Assembly (NCBI GenBank): GCA_002633275.1
Contig: NWBO01000151.1
Location: 1 to 64,000, forward strand
Origin: Bacteroidales bacterium Phil12
Lineage (GTDB): Bacteria; Bacteroidota; Bacteroidia; Bacteroidales; P3
DNA length: 64,000 nt
Direction of reading: 5' to 3'
Shown here piece by piece: positions 36,470 to 46,050 of the stretch (position 1 is the first letter of the stretch; each line of letters begins with the position of its first letter). Under the pieces are notes generated by a model that was given only the letters and a program-made list of their open reading frames with translations, was not told the DNA's origin and did no database searches. Both the position numbers and the translations under genes were made by a program.

Positions 36470-36532
36470 AAAAAATCAGTGTTAATGATTAAAAAATCAG
36501 TGTCCGTAATTATTTTACTGATGTTTAACATT
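36470..36532 (+). repeat. 21-base repeat array overlapping the start and signal peptide of a gene
   Basis: Three units start at 36470, 36491 and 36512. The first two share AAAAAATCAGTGT exactly and end in ATT. The array contains the chosen ATG (36485) and encodes most of the signal peptide. Confidence 0.8.
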
Positions 36533-37249
36533 GTTTTTGCATCTTCATTATTTGCTCAATTCCCTGAGGATTATTGGGTAAGGGTTGAAGGCGGCAGTTT
36601 TGTTATGGGCTGTGATGGTGAGGGCGAAGATTGTTATCCCGACGAAAAACCTGCACATAAAGTAACCGTGAATAGTTTTTATATTGCCAAATACGAAGTT
36701 ACCGTCCAAGAATACAGAGATTATTGTAACAAAACGGGCAAACCGATGCCGCAAGAACCACCGTACGGTTGGCATGACAACTACCCTATCGTTTATCTCA
36801 CTTGGCAGGAAGCCTACGACTATGCAAAATATATGGGTTGCAGACTTCCTACCGAAGCCGAATGGGAATATGCGGCAAAAGGCGGCAAAAAATCCAAAGG
36901 TTTCAAATATTCGGGCAGCGATAATTGGGACGAAGTCGGCTGGTGCTATGAAAATTCCGCACGTCAGCCCAATGCCGTAGGCGTCAAGGCTCCTAACGAA
37001 TTGGGAATATACGATATGAGTGGCAATGCGTGGGAATGGTGCAGCGATAATTACGAAGTGTTTTATTATGAAAACTCTGCGTCAAACAATCCGAAAGGAC
37101 CCGAGCAGGGATTGGGCAAAGTCAATCGCGGAGGGTGTTTTGCTTTCGATTATGCGCTTATGAATACTCATCACAGAAGATGCCTTGATGCCAATGTCAG
37201 AGGTACGGGTACGGGATTCAGATTGGTCAAAGATATTAAGAAAAAGTAA
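36485..37249 (+). CDS. Exported formylglycine-generating-enzyme (SUMF1) domain protein
   Basis: A 254-residue precursor from the chosen start. It has a signal peptide (KKSVSVIILLMFNIVFAS, cut near SLFAQ) and then a full FGE-sulfatase domain: VEGGSFVMGCDGEGEDC, NSFYIAKYEVTVQEYRDYCN, RLPTEAEWEYAAKGG, NELGIYDMSGNAWEWCSDNY and GTGFRLVKD. The family includes true formylglycine-generating enzymes and many C-type-lectin-like exported proteins of unknown role; no sulfatase gene is in the window, so it is probably the latter. A longer start at 36425 would add a 20-residue basic N-terminus. The signal peptide is encoded by a 21-base repeat array. Confidence 0.85.
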   Translation: MIKKSVSVIILLMFNIVFASSLFAQFPEDYWVRVEGGSFVMGCDGEGEDCYPDEKPAHKVTVNSFYIAKYEVTVQEYRDYCNKTGKPMPQEPPYGWHDNYPIVYLTWQEAYDYAKYMGCRLPTEAEWEYAAKGGKKSKGFKYSGSDNWDEVGWCYENSARQPNAVGVKAPNELGIYDMSGNAWEWCSDNYEVFYYENSASNNPKGPEQGLGKVNRGGCFAFDYALMNTHHRRCLDANVRGTGTGFRLVKDIKKK

Positions 37250-37257
37250 TTTATTTA

Positions 37258-37288
37258 TTTGCTTTTACAAATTTATTATATAACTTTG
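37258..37288 (+). promoter_or_regulatory. Promoter of the coiled-coil protein gene
   Basis: TTTG (37258-37261) and TAACTTTG (37281-37288), 19 bases apart, with a leader of about 110 bases. Confidence 0.7.
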
Positions 37289-37404
37289 CAAAATCTTTTG
37301 AAAGGCTTGTGGAGATTGCTTCAATGACGACAGGAAACAAGTTTCACAAAACGCTTCAAAAATTTTAAGAATTATAAACACAGAACGAAAAACATAAAAA
37401 TCAA

Positions 37405-38478
37405 ATGATAAAAAAAGTAATTTTAACGGTAGTTGCCTTGTTTGCGGCAGTGGGTGCATATTGTCAAGATACCTGGCAATATATCAGCAAAGAGAATATA
37501 GCATTCAAGATGCCCGAAAACTGGAAAATGATTAACACTTCCAAGCCTATGGGTGCTATGTGCGTAAAGATTTTTGACCCGAACTCGGCACAGTTTGTGG
37601 AAATCAGAGCCGAGAGAGTTAAGATAAATTTGAAAGTCAGGGCAAACGATATTGCAACAATGCGTTCTCAACAAAAGAATTTCGACTATATGCAAATAGA
37701 TAAAATACAAGCCTCGAAATTCAACGGACACGAAGCCCAAGAACTTAACTACACCAACACGTATTTGAACGATGTTTATTGCGGAAGTATTTACTCTTTT
37801 GTCAAAGAAGGCTACACTTACACGGTTGAATACTACGGCGAAAACAATCCTGCAACACAGAAATTTTTGAAACAAATCGCTTCCACAATCAATATCAATT
37901 CGGCAGACAAAAAAGAGAATATGCCAACGCTTGAACAAAAAAATTACACTCAAAAACGTTGGGCAAATCAGGAAATAGACCGCAGTGCAGAGATTGCAGC
38001 ACAAGAGGCGGCCAAAGCACAGGCACAAGCAGAAAAAGAAGCATTGAAAGCAAGAGAAAAGGCTGAAAAAGAAGCGGCAAAGGCAGAGGCTCAGGCAGAA
38101 AAAGACGCCCAAAAAGCGATGAAAGCCCAGATGAAAGCCGATAAACTTTCCGCCAAAGCAGAACGTAAAGCCATTAAAAAAGAACTTGCCCAGCAAAAGA
38201 AATTGGCAAAAGCGGAGATTGCAGCAAAAAAGAAATTTGAAAAAGAAAATAACGTTCAAAAACTGCAAAGTACCAAAAAATCCTTGGAAAAAGAATTGAC
38301 AAGTCTTGCAAGCGAACAATTGAAATTGCAAAATGAATACGGAGAACTGCAATTAAAGAACGAAGTCAAGAAAATGGAGAAAATCCAAGCAAAACAAACA
38401 AAACTTTCCGACAAAGTAATAAAACTGAGCAAGGAAAGAGATGCCATTTCTTCAAGACTTCAATACTTAGGCTACTAA
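37405..38478 (+). CDS. Exported protein with PsbP/DUF1795-like head and long Ala/Lys/Glu coiled coil
   Basis: A 357-residue precursor with a signal peptide (MIKKVILTVVALFAAVGAY, before CQ). A globular domain (about residues 22-170: KENIAFKMPENWKMI, FVKEGYTYTVEYYG) resembles small lipoprotein-like DUF1795/PsbP domains. It is followed by an alanine-rich coiled coil (EKEALKAREKAEKEAAKAEA, about residues 195-290) and a second coiled segment. No catalytic motif is visible. The coiled coil could span or anchor in the periplasm; the role is unknown. Confidence 0.75.
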   Translation: MIKKVILTVVALFAAVGAYCQDTWQYISKENIAFKMPENWKMINTSKPMGAMCVKIFDPNSAQFVEIRAERVKINLKVRANDIATMRSQQKNFDYMQIDKIQASKFNGHEAQELNYTNTYLNDVYCGSIYSFVKEGYTYTVEYYGENNPATQKFLKQIASTININSADKKENMPTLEQKNYTQKRWANQEIDRSAEIAAQEAAKAQAQAEKEALKAREKAEKEAAKAEAQAEKDAQKAMKAQMKADKLSAKAERKAIKKELAQQKKLAKAEIAAKKKFEKENNVQKLQSTKKSLEKELTSLASEQLKLQNEYGELQLKNEVKKMEKIQAKQTKLSDKVIKLSKERDAISSRLQYLGY

Positions 38479-38495
38479 TCATATTTGCTTATTTT

Positions 38496-38579
38496 AATCA
38501 GGGTAATCAAGAAAACAGTTAGTAAAAACGAAAAAACAATCGGTAAAATCAAGAAAATAATCGGTGTAATTATTTTTTC
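38496..38579 (+). repeat. 21-base repeat array, four units
   Basis: Units start at 38496, 38517, 38538 and 38559. The first and third share AATC-GGT-AATCAAGAAAA, and the third and fourth share AATCGGT. It fills the gap between the converging coiled-coil protein gene and dusB. Confidence 0.75.
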
Positions 38580-38636
38580 CTTTTCACACATAAAACAAAC
38601 GACACGAGAGAAAACTTAAAAATTGTGTCGTTTATT

Positions 38637-39599
38637 TTATTGCATAACGGAAATTTCGTCCAAAACAGATAAGATTTCGTCTTTGGATTTGGCGTCCATA
38701 AGACGCATCTTATAAGGCTTGAAATGACTTATGGAGGAAAAATATTTGCTGTAAAACTTTTTCATTACAACGATTGCCCTAAATTCGCCAAAGTTATCCG
38801 CCAACGCATTCAAGTGCCACTTGCACACATCGACCTTTTCCTGCAATGTTGGTTCGGTTATAGGAGCGTTATTCAAGATTTGCTTGCATTGTTTGAACAA
38901 ATAAGGCTTGCCTATTGCGGCTCTGCCTATCAGAATACCATCGACACCATAACGGTTTTTGTATTCCAACATTTTTTGCGCACTGTCTATATCGCCGTTG
39001 CCAAAAATTGGAATTGTTATTCTCGGATTGTTTTTCACTTGTCCTATCATAGTCCAGTCGGCAGAACCGAGATACATTTGTTTTTTGGTTCTACCATGGA
39101 TACTCAACAACTGAATGCCGCAATCTTGGAGAGCCTCTGCAAAATCCGTTATCGGAGTAGAGTTTTCGTCGTAAGCGATACGAGTTTTAACGCTAACAGG
39201 TAATTTTACGGACTTAACTACGGCTTTTGTAATGTCAAGCATTTTGTCAATATCCGCCAAAATTCCGCTACCCGACCCTTTGCCTGCTATTTTACGCACC
39301 GGACAACCCCAATTAATATCTATAAAATCGGGATTTAACGCTTCAACTCTTTGAGCAGCCTCAACCAAAGTTTCTTTTGTATTGCCAAAAATCTGAATAC
39401 CGATGGGACGTTGCTCTTTTGAGAAAGCAATCTTTTGATACGACTTCTCAACATCACGTATCAGTGCATCGGAAGAAACAAATTCCGTAAATAAAACATC
39501 TGCACCATATTTCTTACAAATTTCTCTATACTCAACCGTTGTAATATCGTCCATTGGAGAAAGCCCAAGTGAAAACTGCGGCAAAATATCTTTCAACAT
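38637..39599 (-). CDS. dusB: tRNA-dihydrouridine synthase
   Basis: A 320-residue FMN enzyme that reduces uridine in tRNA to dihydrouridine. It has the FMN-binding barrel start (LGLSPMDDITTVEYRE), the catalytic Cys in INWGCPVRKIAGKGSGSG, KTRIAYDE and HGRTKKQMYLGSADW, and a C-terminal helical domain. The start MLKDILPQ at 39599 fits the family; an upstream ATG would add 38 residues that run into the neighbouring promoter and cdd start. Which Dus subtype is uncertain. Confidence 0.92.
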   Translation of the reverse strand: MLKDILPQFSLGLSPMDDITTVEYREICKKYGADVLFTEFVSSDALIRDVEKSYQKIAFSKEQRPIGIQIFGNTKETLVEAAQRVEALNPDFIDINWGCPVRKIAGKGSGSGILADIDKMLDITKAVVKSVKLPVSVKTRIAYDENSTPITDFAEALQDCGIQLLSIHGRTKKQMYLGSADWTMIGQVKNNPRITIPIFGNGDIDSAQKMLEYKNRYGVDGILIGRAAIGKPYLFKQCKQILNNAPITEPTLQEKVDVCKWHLNALADNFGEFRAIVVMKKFYSKYFSSISHFKPYKMRLMDAKSKDEILSVLDEISVMQ

Positions 39600-39619
39600 A
39601 TTTTTGTTTTTTTGTGCTG

Positions 39620-39656
39620 CAAAATTATAACATTTTGAAGTATTTCTATATCTTTG
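39620..39656. promoter_or_regulatory. Divergent promoters for dusB and cdd
   Basis: On the minus strand TAATTTTG (39620-39627) serves dusB. On the plus strand TATCTTTG (39649-39656) serves cdd, 32 bases before its ATG. Confidence 0.65.
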
Positions 39657-39687
39657 CAAAACATTAATAAAAATTGCAAAAAACAAA

Positions 39688-40149
39688 ATGCGACAAGACT
39701 CCTTAAACATCAATTACGAAATCTTCGATTTAGATGAACTATCCGAAAAAGAAAAAGAACTTATCGATAACGCCGTAAAAGCAAGCAAAAAATCTTATTC
39801 GCCTTATTCTCATTTCAAAGTAGGTTGTGCCGTAAGATTGGATAACGGAGAAATTGTTTTGGGTGCAAACCAAGAAAACATTGCTTATCCGAGCGGATTA
39901 TGTGCCGAAAGGACGGCATTATTCTCGGCAGGTATGAAAGACAATAGTATTGAATGTATGGCAATTGCCGCTTTTGACGAAAAAAATAATCCTGCAACGG
40001 CATACCCTTGTGGTGCTTGCAGACAGGTTATGGCAGAGAGCCAAAAAAGACAAGAAAAACCTATAAAACTTCTACTTCTAAAAGATGACAATAAGGTCTT
40101 GAAAATAACAAATATTAACGATTTATTGCCGTTTGGCTTTGAGTTTTAA
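39688..40149 (+). CDS. cdd: Cytidine deaminase
   Basis: A 153-residue zinc enzyme converting cytidine and deoxycytidine to uridine forms in pyrimidine salvage. The catalytic CAERTALF (Glu in C-A-E) and zinc cysteines in PCGACRQVMAE are present, with SPYSHFKVGCAVRL and NQENIAYPSGL as substrate-binding parts. It is the short homotetrameric form. Confidence 0.96.
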   Translation: MRQDSLNINYEIFDLDELSEKEKELIDNAVKASKKSYSPYSHFKVGCAVRLDNGEIVLGANQENIAYPSGLCAERTALFSAGMKDNSIECMAIAAFDEKNNPATAYPCGACRQVMAESQKRQEKPIKLLLLKDDNKVLKITNINDLLPFGFEF

Positions 40150-40168
40150 CAAAAAAGAGAAGTTATTC

Positions 40169-40199
40169 TTTGTTATTTTGATGTTTATTTGTAATTTTG
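40169..40199 (+). promoter_or_regulatory. Promoter of the YfhO-like gene
   Basis: TTTG (40169-40172) and TAATTTTG (40192-40199) with a 19-base spacer, about 100 bases before the start. Confidence 0.75.
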
Positions 40200-40300
40200 C
40201 AATCACTTTTTAGGGATATGTGGCAAAGAGAGATTTTTAATAATATTGATTTTTGCAAGCATAATAAAGAAAACATAGAAATAAGATTAGAAACAATACA

Positions 40301-42934
40301 ATGAACTACAAAAAGTATTTACCTCACGTATCAGCCTTAGTTATATTGATAATAACAAGTTTGGTGTATTTCTCGCCTATTTTGGGAGGCAAAGTATTAC
40401 CGCAAAGTGATATGGTGCAATTTCCCGGTATGGCAAAAGCAATTCAAGATAACGAAAAAGTAACAGGACACAAGGGAGAATGGTCGCCAAATCTGTTTTC
40501 GGGTATGCCGTCATACCAAATAGAATACGACAGAAACGGAAACATTTTCGATAGTCTGACAAATGTTCTTAACCTTGGCGACAAGACACATTCTTTGGGA
40601 GTATTCTTTCTTTTGGCGTTAGGTTTCTATGTGTTTATGATATGTATGGGAGTAAATCCATGGCTGAGCCTATTTGCAGGATTGATGTACGCTCTTGGGT
40701 CTTATAATATCATTATAATAAGTGTGGGGCATATCACAAAGGCTTGGGCAATGGCAATGATTGCACCTGTTTTGGGAGGTATGATACTTACTTTCAAAAA
40801 GAAATATTTAGCAGGTTTTTTGGTATTCACCGTTTCTCTCGGACTGCAATTAACGTTCAATCACATACAGATTACATATTACACACTGATTACTGCAATT
40901 ATTTTAGTGGTGTCTCAATTCATTTTCTCAGTTAAAGACAAACAAATTGCGATATTCGGTAAAAGCATGGGCGTGTTGGCTATCGGTGCAATATTGGCCG
41001 TAATGCCTTTGTGCGGACATTTTCTTGTCAATAACAATTATGTCAAACACACTATGAGAGGTGGCAGCGAACTGACCATTCACCCGCAGGGAGCAAAACA
41101 AGATGTAAATAAAGACGGCTTGGATATAAACTACGCATTCAATTGGTCTTACGGCAAAGGGGAGACAATGACACTTTTGATACCTGACTATATGGGTGGC
41201 GGTGCTGCCGATACACGTTTGCACTCACAAGACTCCAAACAACTGCAAAATCGTATGCAGGCATTACAATCCACTCAGCCGATAGAGAAAGACCCGCAGA
41301 GAGTTCAGCAATTAGCAAACTCTTACTTAAATTCAACATACTACGGCACACAACCATTCACGGCGGGCGAAGTTTATTTCGGTGCGATAGTGATGTTCTT
41401 GGCTTTTATGGGCTTCTTTGTATTGGATAACAAATGGCGTTGGTGGCTTCTTGCGGCAACAATTATCTCCATTATTTTATCATGGGGCAGCAATTTTATG
41501 AGTTTCAACGCTTGGCTGTTCAATCATTTGCCGCTTTACAATAAGTTCCGTACTCCTTCAATGGCGTTGATTATTGCAAACGTAACACTATGTATTGCAG
41601 GCATTATGGGATTGAAATATTTCTTGGAATGCGAAAATGAAAAGAAACGTAAAATAAGTCTTTATGTCAGTGCAATCGTTGTCGGCGGTATATGTTTATT
41701 GGCTTGGATTGTACCTACTATGTTTTCGGATTTCACTTCGCCAAAAGACGATATATTCGCCAAAAACTTGGGTAATGATTTCATTGCAGCCTTGCAAGAC
41801 GACAGAATTGCGATGTTCAAAGCCGATGCTATGCGTTCATTCTTGTTTATTGCGTTTTCATTCGTAACATTATTGCTTTATCATATCGGCAAACTGAAAA
41901 ATCAAGTTGTTGTTATCATTGTTATAGGTTTATTGTCCGTTATCGATTTGTGGGGAGTTGCAAAACGATTTATCAACCAGGATTCATTCCGCTCAAAATA
42001 CGAAACCGAAATAGTTGCAACCAACGCAATGAACAGCATAATGGAGACCCCCGAAAAACAAAACATACCTCATTACAGGGTTTATAATCTTGCCTCCAAT
42101 GTTTTCAATGATGCTTCCACTTCTTATTTTATGCCCTCCATCGGCGGTTATTCGGCTGTCAAATTGCAGAGGTATCAAGATTTGATTGATTTTTATCTAA
42201 CCAATTCATCGTATAAACAAAAAGATATTGAAGACACAGCCTTGCTTAGAACAAATCAAATGAGACAATTGTTCTTCCAATATAAGGACAATCCGAATTT
42301 CCCAATGCCTAATTTCGGAGTATTGAATATGTTGGATACTCGTTATATCATTCTTTCAGATGATGCAGTACTTGAAAACACTGAGGCTTGCGGTGCAGCG
42401 TGGTTTGTCAATCAGACAAAGTTTGTCAATAACGCCGACGAGGAAATACTTGCTTTGGATAATTTCGACCCTAAACAAACTGCGATAATAAACAAGCAGT
42501 ATAAAAATCTTGCAGACGGTGTAACGGCCGATATAGATACCGCTGCCACAATACAATTGATAAAAGGCAATGATGTTGGTCATTTGACTTATAAGACCAA
42601 TTCCAAAACCGATAGGATTGCTGTCTTTTCGGAAATCTTTTACAAGGATTCCTGGCACGCATTCATTGACGGCAAAGAGGTTGATTATTTCTGTGCGGAC
42701 TATGTTCTAAGAGGTTTGAAAGTTCCTGCTGGCAGCCATACCATAGAATTCAAATGTTATAGCAACACTTTGAAAACCGGTAATATTATTGCCTACATCG
42801 GTTCTGTTGTTATCATTCTTTGCTTCGCCGGTGCGATATTCGTTTATTATAGAAAAAGAAAAAATAATAAAAACGATAAAGACAAAACCTCAACCGACAA
42901 CACCAACGACAAGAAAACAATATCCGATAAATAG
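40301..42934 (+). CDS. YfhO-family polytopic membrane protein
   Basis: An 877-residue protein with about twelve membrane segments, a large extracytoplasmic loop, and a C-terminal extracytoplasmic domain ending in one last helix (IIAYIGSVVIILCFAGAIFV) and a Lys/Asn/Asp-rich tail. The early motif GGKVLPQSDMVQFPGMAKAI with NLFSGMPSYQ matches YfhO-type GT-C-fold proteins, which in Gram-positives help glycosylate lipoteichoic acid. In Bacteroidota the target is unknown, so glycosyl transfer to a surface polymer is inference. Confidence 0.88.
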   Translation: MNYKKYLPHVSALVILIITSLVYFSPILGGKVLPQSDMVQFPGMAKAIQDNEKVTGHKGEWSPNLFSGMPSYQIEYDRNGNIFDSLTNVLNLGDKTHSLGVFFLLALGFYVFMICMGVNPWLSLFAGLMYALGSYNIIIISVGHITKAWAMAMIAPVLGGMILTFKKKYLAGFLVFTVSLGLQLTFNHIQITYYTLITAIILVVSQFIFSVKDKQIAIFGKSMGVLAIGAILAVMPLCGHFLVNNNYVKHTMRGGSELTIHPQGAKQDVNKDGLDINYAFNWSYGKGETMTLLIPDYMGGGAADTRLHSQDSKQLQNRMQALQSTQPIEKDPQRVQQLANSYLNSTYYGTQPFTAGEVYFGAIVMFLAFMGFFVLDNKWRWWLLAATIISIILSWGSNFMSFNAWLFNHLPLYNKFRTPSMALIIANVTLCIAGIMGLKYFLECENEKKRKISLYVSAIVVGGICLLAWIVPTMFSDFTSPKDDIFAKNLGNDFIAALQDDRIAMFKADAMRSFLFIAFSFVTLLLYHIGKLKNQVVVIIVIGLLSVIDLWGVAKRFINQDSFRSKYETEIVATNAMNSIMETPEKQNIPHYRVYNLASNVFNDASTSYFMPSIGGYSAVKLQRYQDLIDFYLTNSSYKQKDIEDTALLRTNQMRQLFFQYKDNPNFPMPNFGVLNMLDTRYIILSDDAVLENTEACGAAWFVNQTKFVNNADEEILALDNFDPKQTAIINKQYKNLADGVTADIDTAATIQLIKGNDVGHLTYKTNSKTDRIAVFSEIFYKDSWHAFIDGKEVDYFCADYVLRGLKVPAGSHTIEFKCYSNTLKTGNIIAYIGSVVIILCFAGAIFVYYRKRKNNKNDKDKTSTDNTNDKKTISDK

Positions 42935-42968
42935 AATAAAAAGTAATAATTAAATAAAGACAACAATT

Positions 42969-43838
42969 ATGAAAAGAGTAATTTTAGCCTTGGCACTCGT
43001 AACTTTGTTTGTTTCGTGTTCCAATAAAGAAGAGCAACGACTAAGAGAACAGCATCTGAAAGATTCGTTCAACACATTACTAACCGCTGCAACGGATCAA
43101 AAAGAGACGCTTGAAGCACAAATGAAAGATATTGACGATAATCTAATGAAGATTACTTCGCAATATGCCGCTTTAAGGAGTATTGCAACAAAGGACGGAG
43201 AAATATCAGACAATATGGCAGAGCATATAAAAACTCAAATAAATGCCATTGCCGATTTGCTCGCAAAAGACAAAAGACGCATAGCAAGTATTCAGGCTCA
43301 ATTGTCAAAACAGAAAAACGACGCCAAGAAATCCGAAGAATTGCAGGCAAAGGTTAATGAGTTAAACGACAAGATCAGTGAAAGCGAAAATCAGATTGCA
43401 ACTTTAACCAACGACCTTAAAGACAAAAACATTCAGTTGAATAATTTGAACGAACAGGTAGCAAAACTTCAACAAGACAGCAAAAAGAATAAAGCCGAGT
43501 TAAGCAAACTTGAAGACGAGAGATATACAGGTTATTTCTTCGTAGGAACGAAAAAGGAATTGAAACAAGCAGGACTTATCGACACCAAAGGCGGTTTCAT
43601 CGGCATTGGAAAAACAATTACCATGGCTAATAACGGCGATATTTCCGCAATGAAAAAAGTGGATACCCGTAACCTTAGCGAAATTCCTTTGACCGGACAA
43701 AAAGTTCAAATATTAACAAATCACCCTGCTAACTCATACGTTTTGCAAGGCTCTCAATCCAAACCGTCTTCATTAATGATAACTTCCGTTGATGATTTTT
43801 GGAAACTCAGCCGCTGCTTGATTATTATGGTTAAATAA
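42969..43838 (+). CDS. Coiled-coil lipoprotein
   Basis: A 289-residue precursor with a lipobox (TLFVSC, Cys17) and then a coiled-coil region (about residues 25-180, heptads such as ELQAKVNELNDKISESENQI). A small C-terminal domain follows (about residues 188-289: YTGYFFVGTKKELKQAGLID, ITMANNGDISAMKKVDTRNL). It begins 34 bases after the YfhO-like gene, so it may be co-transcribed. No family was recognised beyond Bacteroidota coiled-coil lipoproteins; the function is unknown. Confidence 0.75.
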   Translation: MKRVILALALVTLFVSCSNKEEQRLREQHLKDSFNTLLTAATDQKETLEAQMKDIDDNLMKITSQYAALRSIATKDGEISDNMAEHIKTQINAIADLLAKDKRRIASIQAQLSKQKNDAKKSEELQAKVNELNDKISESENQIATLTNDLKDKNIQLNNLNEQVAKLQQDSKKNKAELSKLEDERYTGYFFVGTKKELKQAGLIDTKGGFIGIGKTITMANNGDISAMKKVDTRNLSEIPLTGQKVQILTNHPANSYVLQGSQSKPSSLMITSVDDFWKLSRCLIIMVK

Positions 43839-43863
43839 TTCAAAATAATTTTTACATACCAAT

Positions 43864-43896
43864 AACGGCACGCTCTTTTAATAAAAGCGTGCCGTT
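43864..43896. terminator. Terminator between the coiled-coil lipoprotein gene and uvrB
   Basis: AACGGCACGCT (43864-43874) pairs perfectly with AGCGTGCCGTT (43886-43896). A short T-rich tail follows. Confidence 0.8.
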
Positions 43897-43960
43897 TGCT
43901 TTAATCATTTCAATTGTTTGCGAAAAGATTTTTTCCGTATGTATTTCTAAGAAATTCTTA

Positions 43961-45958
43961 TCATTTTTCCGTTTTTAAGCGTTTGATTTCGTCTCTATAA
44001 ACTGCGGCTTGCAAGAAATCCAATGTCTTGACGGCATCGTTCATTTTCTTTTCCAATTGATGAATTAATACCTCTTTGTTCTTTTGCTGTGAAACTATTT
44101 TCTCGGCTTCTTTCTTCGCCTTGTTCTGACCTGCCTTTACCGTTTTTTCTACTTCTTTCTTTTCGTTTTGAGGCAATATGTTGTCTATGTCTCGTTTAAC
44201 CTGCGTAGGGGTTATATGATGTTCTTTGTTGTATGCTATCTGTTTTTCTCTGTTATGAAGATTCATTTCTATCGTTCTACGCATAGAATCCGTTATCTTA
44301 TCTCCATACAATATGGCTTTGCTATTCACATTACGGGCTGCACGACCTATAGTCTGTATCAATGATTTATCGTTACGCAAAAAACCTTCCTTGTCAGCGT
44401 CAAGTATTGCCACCAATGCCACTTCGGGCAAATCCAAACCCTCTCTTAACAAATTGACACCAACCAACACATCGAAACAACCGGCACGTAAATCGTTCAT
44501 AATCTCTACCCTTTCAAAAGTATCTATATCCGAATGTATGTACTTCGTTCTTATATCCAACCGCGACAAATATTGTGTCAATTCCTCAGCCATACGTTTT
44601 GTAAGAGTGGTAACCAAAACCCTTTCGCCCTTATCGACAACCATAGATATTTCTTCCAACAAATCATCGACCTGATTACTTGCCGGATGCACCTCTATCG
44701 GTGGGTCCAACAAGCCGGTAGGTCTTATCAACTGCTCTACAATAACGCCCGCCGCCTCATCTATCTCGTAATTTGACGGAGTGGCAGACATATATATCGT
44801 TTGAGGTTGCAATTCCTTAAACTCTTCAAACCTCAGCGGTCTGTTGTCAAAAGCGGCAGGCAGACGAAATCCGTATTGAACAAGGTTTTGTTTTCTTGAC
44901 CTGTCGCCACCATACATAGCATGCAATTGAGGAACGGTTACATGGCTTTCATCGATAACCATAAGAAAATCTTTCGGAAAATAATCCAATAAACAGAACG
45001 GTCTTTCGCCGGGCTTTCTCCTATCAAAATAACGTGAATAATTTTCTATACCGCTGCAATAACCCAACTCCTGCAACATCTCCATATCATTATTCACTCT
45101 TTCCTCCAAACGCTTTGCTTCCAACAACTGTCCGTTTGCTCTAAACTCTTCACAACAAACGAACATATCTTGCTGAATTTCCCTTAACGCTGTTGCCAAT
45201 GTTTCTCTGTTGGTTAAAAAGTTAGCGGCCGGATAAATGATTATATCATTCAAACGCTCGATTGTTTTATTCGTCAAAGGATCAAACTTCAAAAGTTCTT
45301 CAATCTCATCATCGAAGAAAACAACTCTATATGCGTAATCGGCGTATGCAGGAAAAATATCCACCGTATCTCCTTTTATCCTAAACTTTCCACGATTAAA
45401 TTCAATCTCGTTTCGAGAATACAACGAATCCACCAACGTCAGCAAAAAAGCATTCATATCCACCTTTTGATTGACACTCAAATGAATTGTACCTGCCGCA
45501 AAATCCGTCGGATTACCTATGCCGTATATACATGATACACTCGCAATAACGATAACATCTTTTCTGCCCGAAAGCAATGCACTTGTCGCCGACAGGCGAA
45601 GTTTATCCAAATCGTCGTTGATTGACAAATCTTTTTCGATATAAGTATTTGTCTGCGGAATATATGCTTCGGGTTGATAATAATCATAATATGAAACATA
45701 ATACTCCACTGCGTTTTCGGGGAAAAATCGCTTAAATTCGCCATAAAGTTGAGCCGCCAAAGTCTTGTTATGACTCATTATTATGGTAGGTTTTCCCACA
45801 TTGGCGATAACATTGGCTATCGTAAAAGTCTTACCACTACCCGTTATACCAAGTAAAACCTGTGCTTTGTCGCCATCTTTAATACCTTGCGTCAGTTGTT
45901 CTATTGCCTTAGGTTGGTCTCCCGTCGGAGCAAAATCACTGTGTAACTTAAATTCCAT
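43961..45958 (-). CDS. uvrB: Excinuclease ABC subunit B
   Basis: A 665-residue nucleotide-excision-repair helicase. Walker A is GITGSGKT near residue 40, the beta-hairpin that locks damaged DNA is EYYVSYYDYYQPEAY (near residue 90), and DESH and other helicase motifs follow (DVLVGVNLLREGLDLPEV; IGRAARNVNS). The C-terminal UVR domain is KKMNDAVKTLDFLQAAVYRD, with a Lys-rich linker before it. The start MEFKLHSDF at 45958 fits the family better than the one nine codons upstream. It works with UvrA and UvrC, which are not in the window. Confidence 0.97.
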   Translation of the reverse strand: MEFKLHSDFAPTGDQPKAIEQLTQGIKDGDKAQVLLGITGSGKTFTIANVIANVGKPTIIMSHNKTLAAQLYGEFKRFFPENAVEYYVSYYDYYQPEAYIPQTNTYIEKDLSINDDLDKLRLSATSALLSGRKDVIVIASVSCIYGIGNPTDFAAGTIHLSVNQKVDMNAFLLTLVDSLYSRNEIEFNRGKFRIKGDTVDIFPAYADYAYRVVFFDDEIEELLKFDPLTNKTIERLNDIIIYPAANFLTNRETLATALREIQQDMFVCCEEFRANGQLLEAKRLEERVNNDMEMLQELGYCSGIENYSRYFDRRKPGERPFCLLDYFPKDFLMVIDESHVTVPQLHAMYGGDRSRKQNLVQYGFRLPAAFDNRPLRFEEFKELQPQTIYMSATPSNYEIDEAAGVIVEQLIRPTGLLDPPIEVHPASNQVDDLLEEISMVVDKGERVLVTTLTKRMAEELTQYLSRLDIRTKYIHSDIDTFERVEIMNDLRAGCFDVLVGVNLLREGLDLPEVALVAILDADKEGFLRNDKSLIQTIGRAARNVNSKAILYGDKITDSMRRTIEMNLHNREKQIAYNKEHHITPTQVKRDIDNILPQNEKKEVEKTVKAGQNKAKKEAEKIVSQQKNKEVLIHQLEKKMNDAVKTLDFLQAAVYRDEIKRLKTEK

Positions 45959-45982
45959 TGTTTGTTTTGTGTCTCGTATCTG

Positions 45983-45990
45983 CAAAGATA
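45983..45990 (-). promoter_or_regulatory. Promoter of uvrB within a small dyad
   Basis: Minus-strand TATCTTTG, flanked by the inverted repeat CGTATC / GATACG (45975-45980 and 45987-45992). It could be a promoter-overlapping operator; no known SOS box was recognised. Confidence 0.5.
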
Positions 45991-46050
45991 CGACTATTTT
46001 CGATATTAGATTTTAATTACGCATTGTTCGTTATCACCTTTTCACAAATC

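Noticed and set aside
37423-38352. A 309-codon antisense frame rich in Phe and Cys
   Set aside because: It is the mirror of the Ala/Lys/Glu coiled-coil gene; codons of that repeat read backwards stay open by chance.
39600-39713. N-terminal extension of dusB
   Set aside because: It would overlap the cdd start and both divergent promoters; the family start is MLKDILPQ at 39599.
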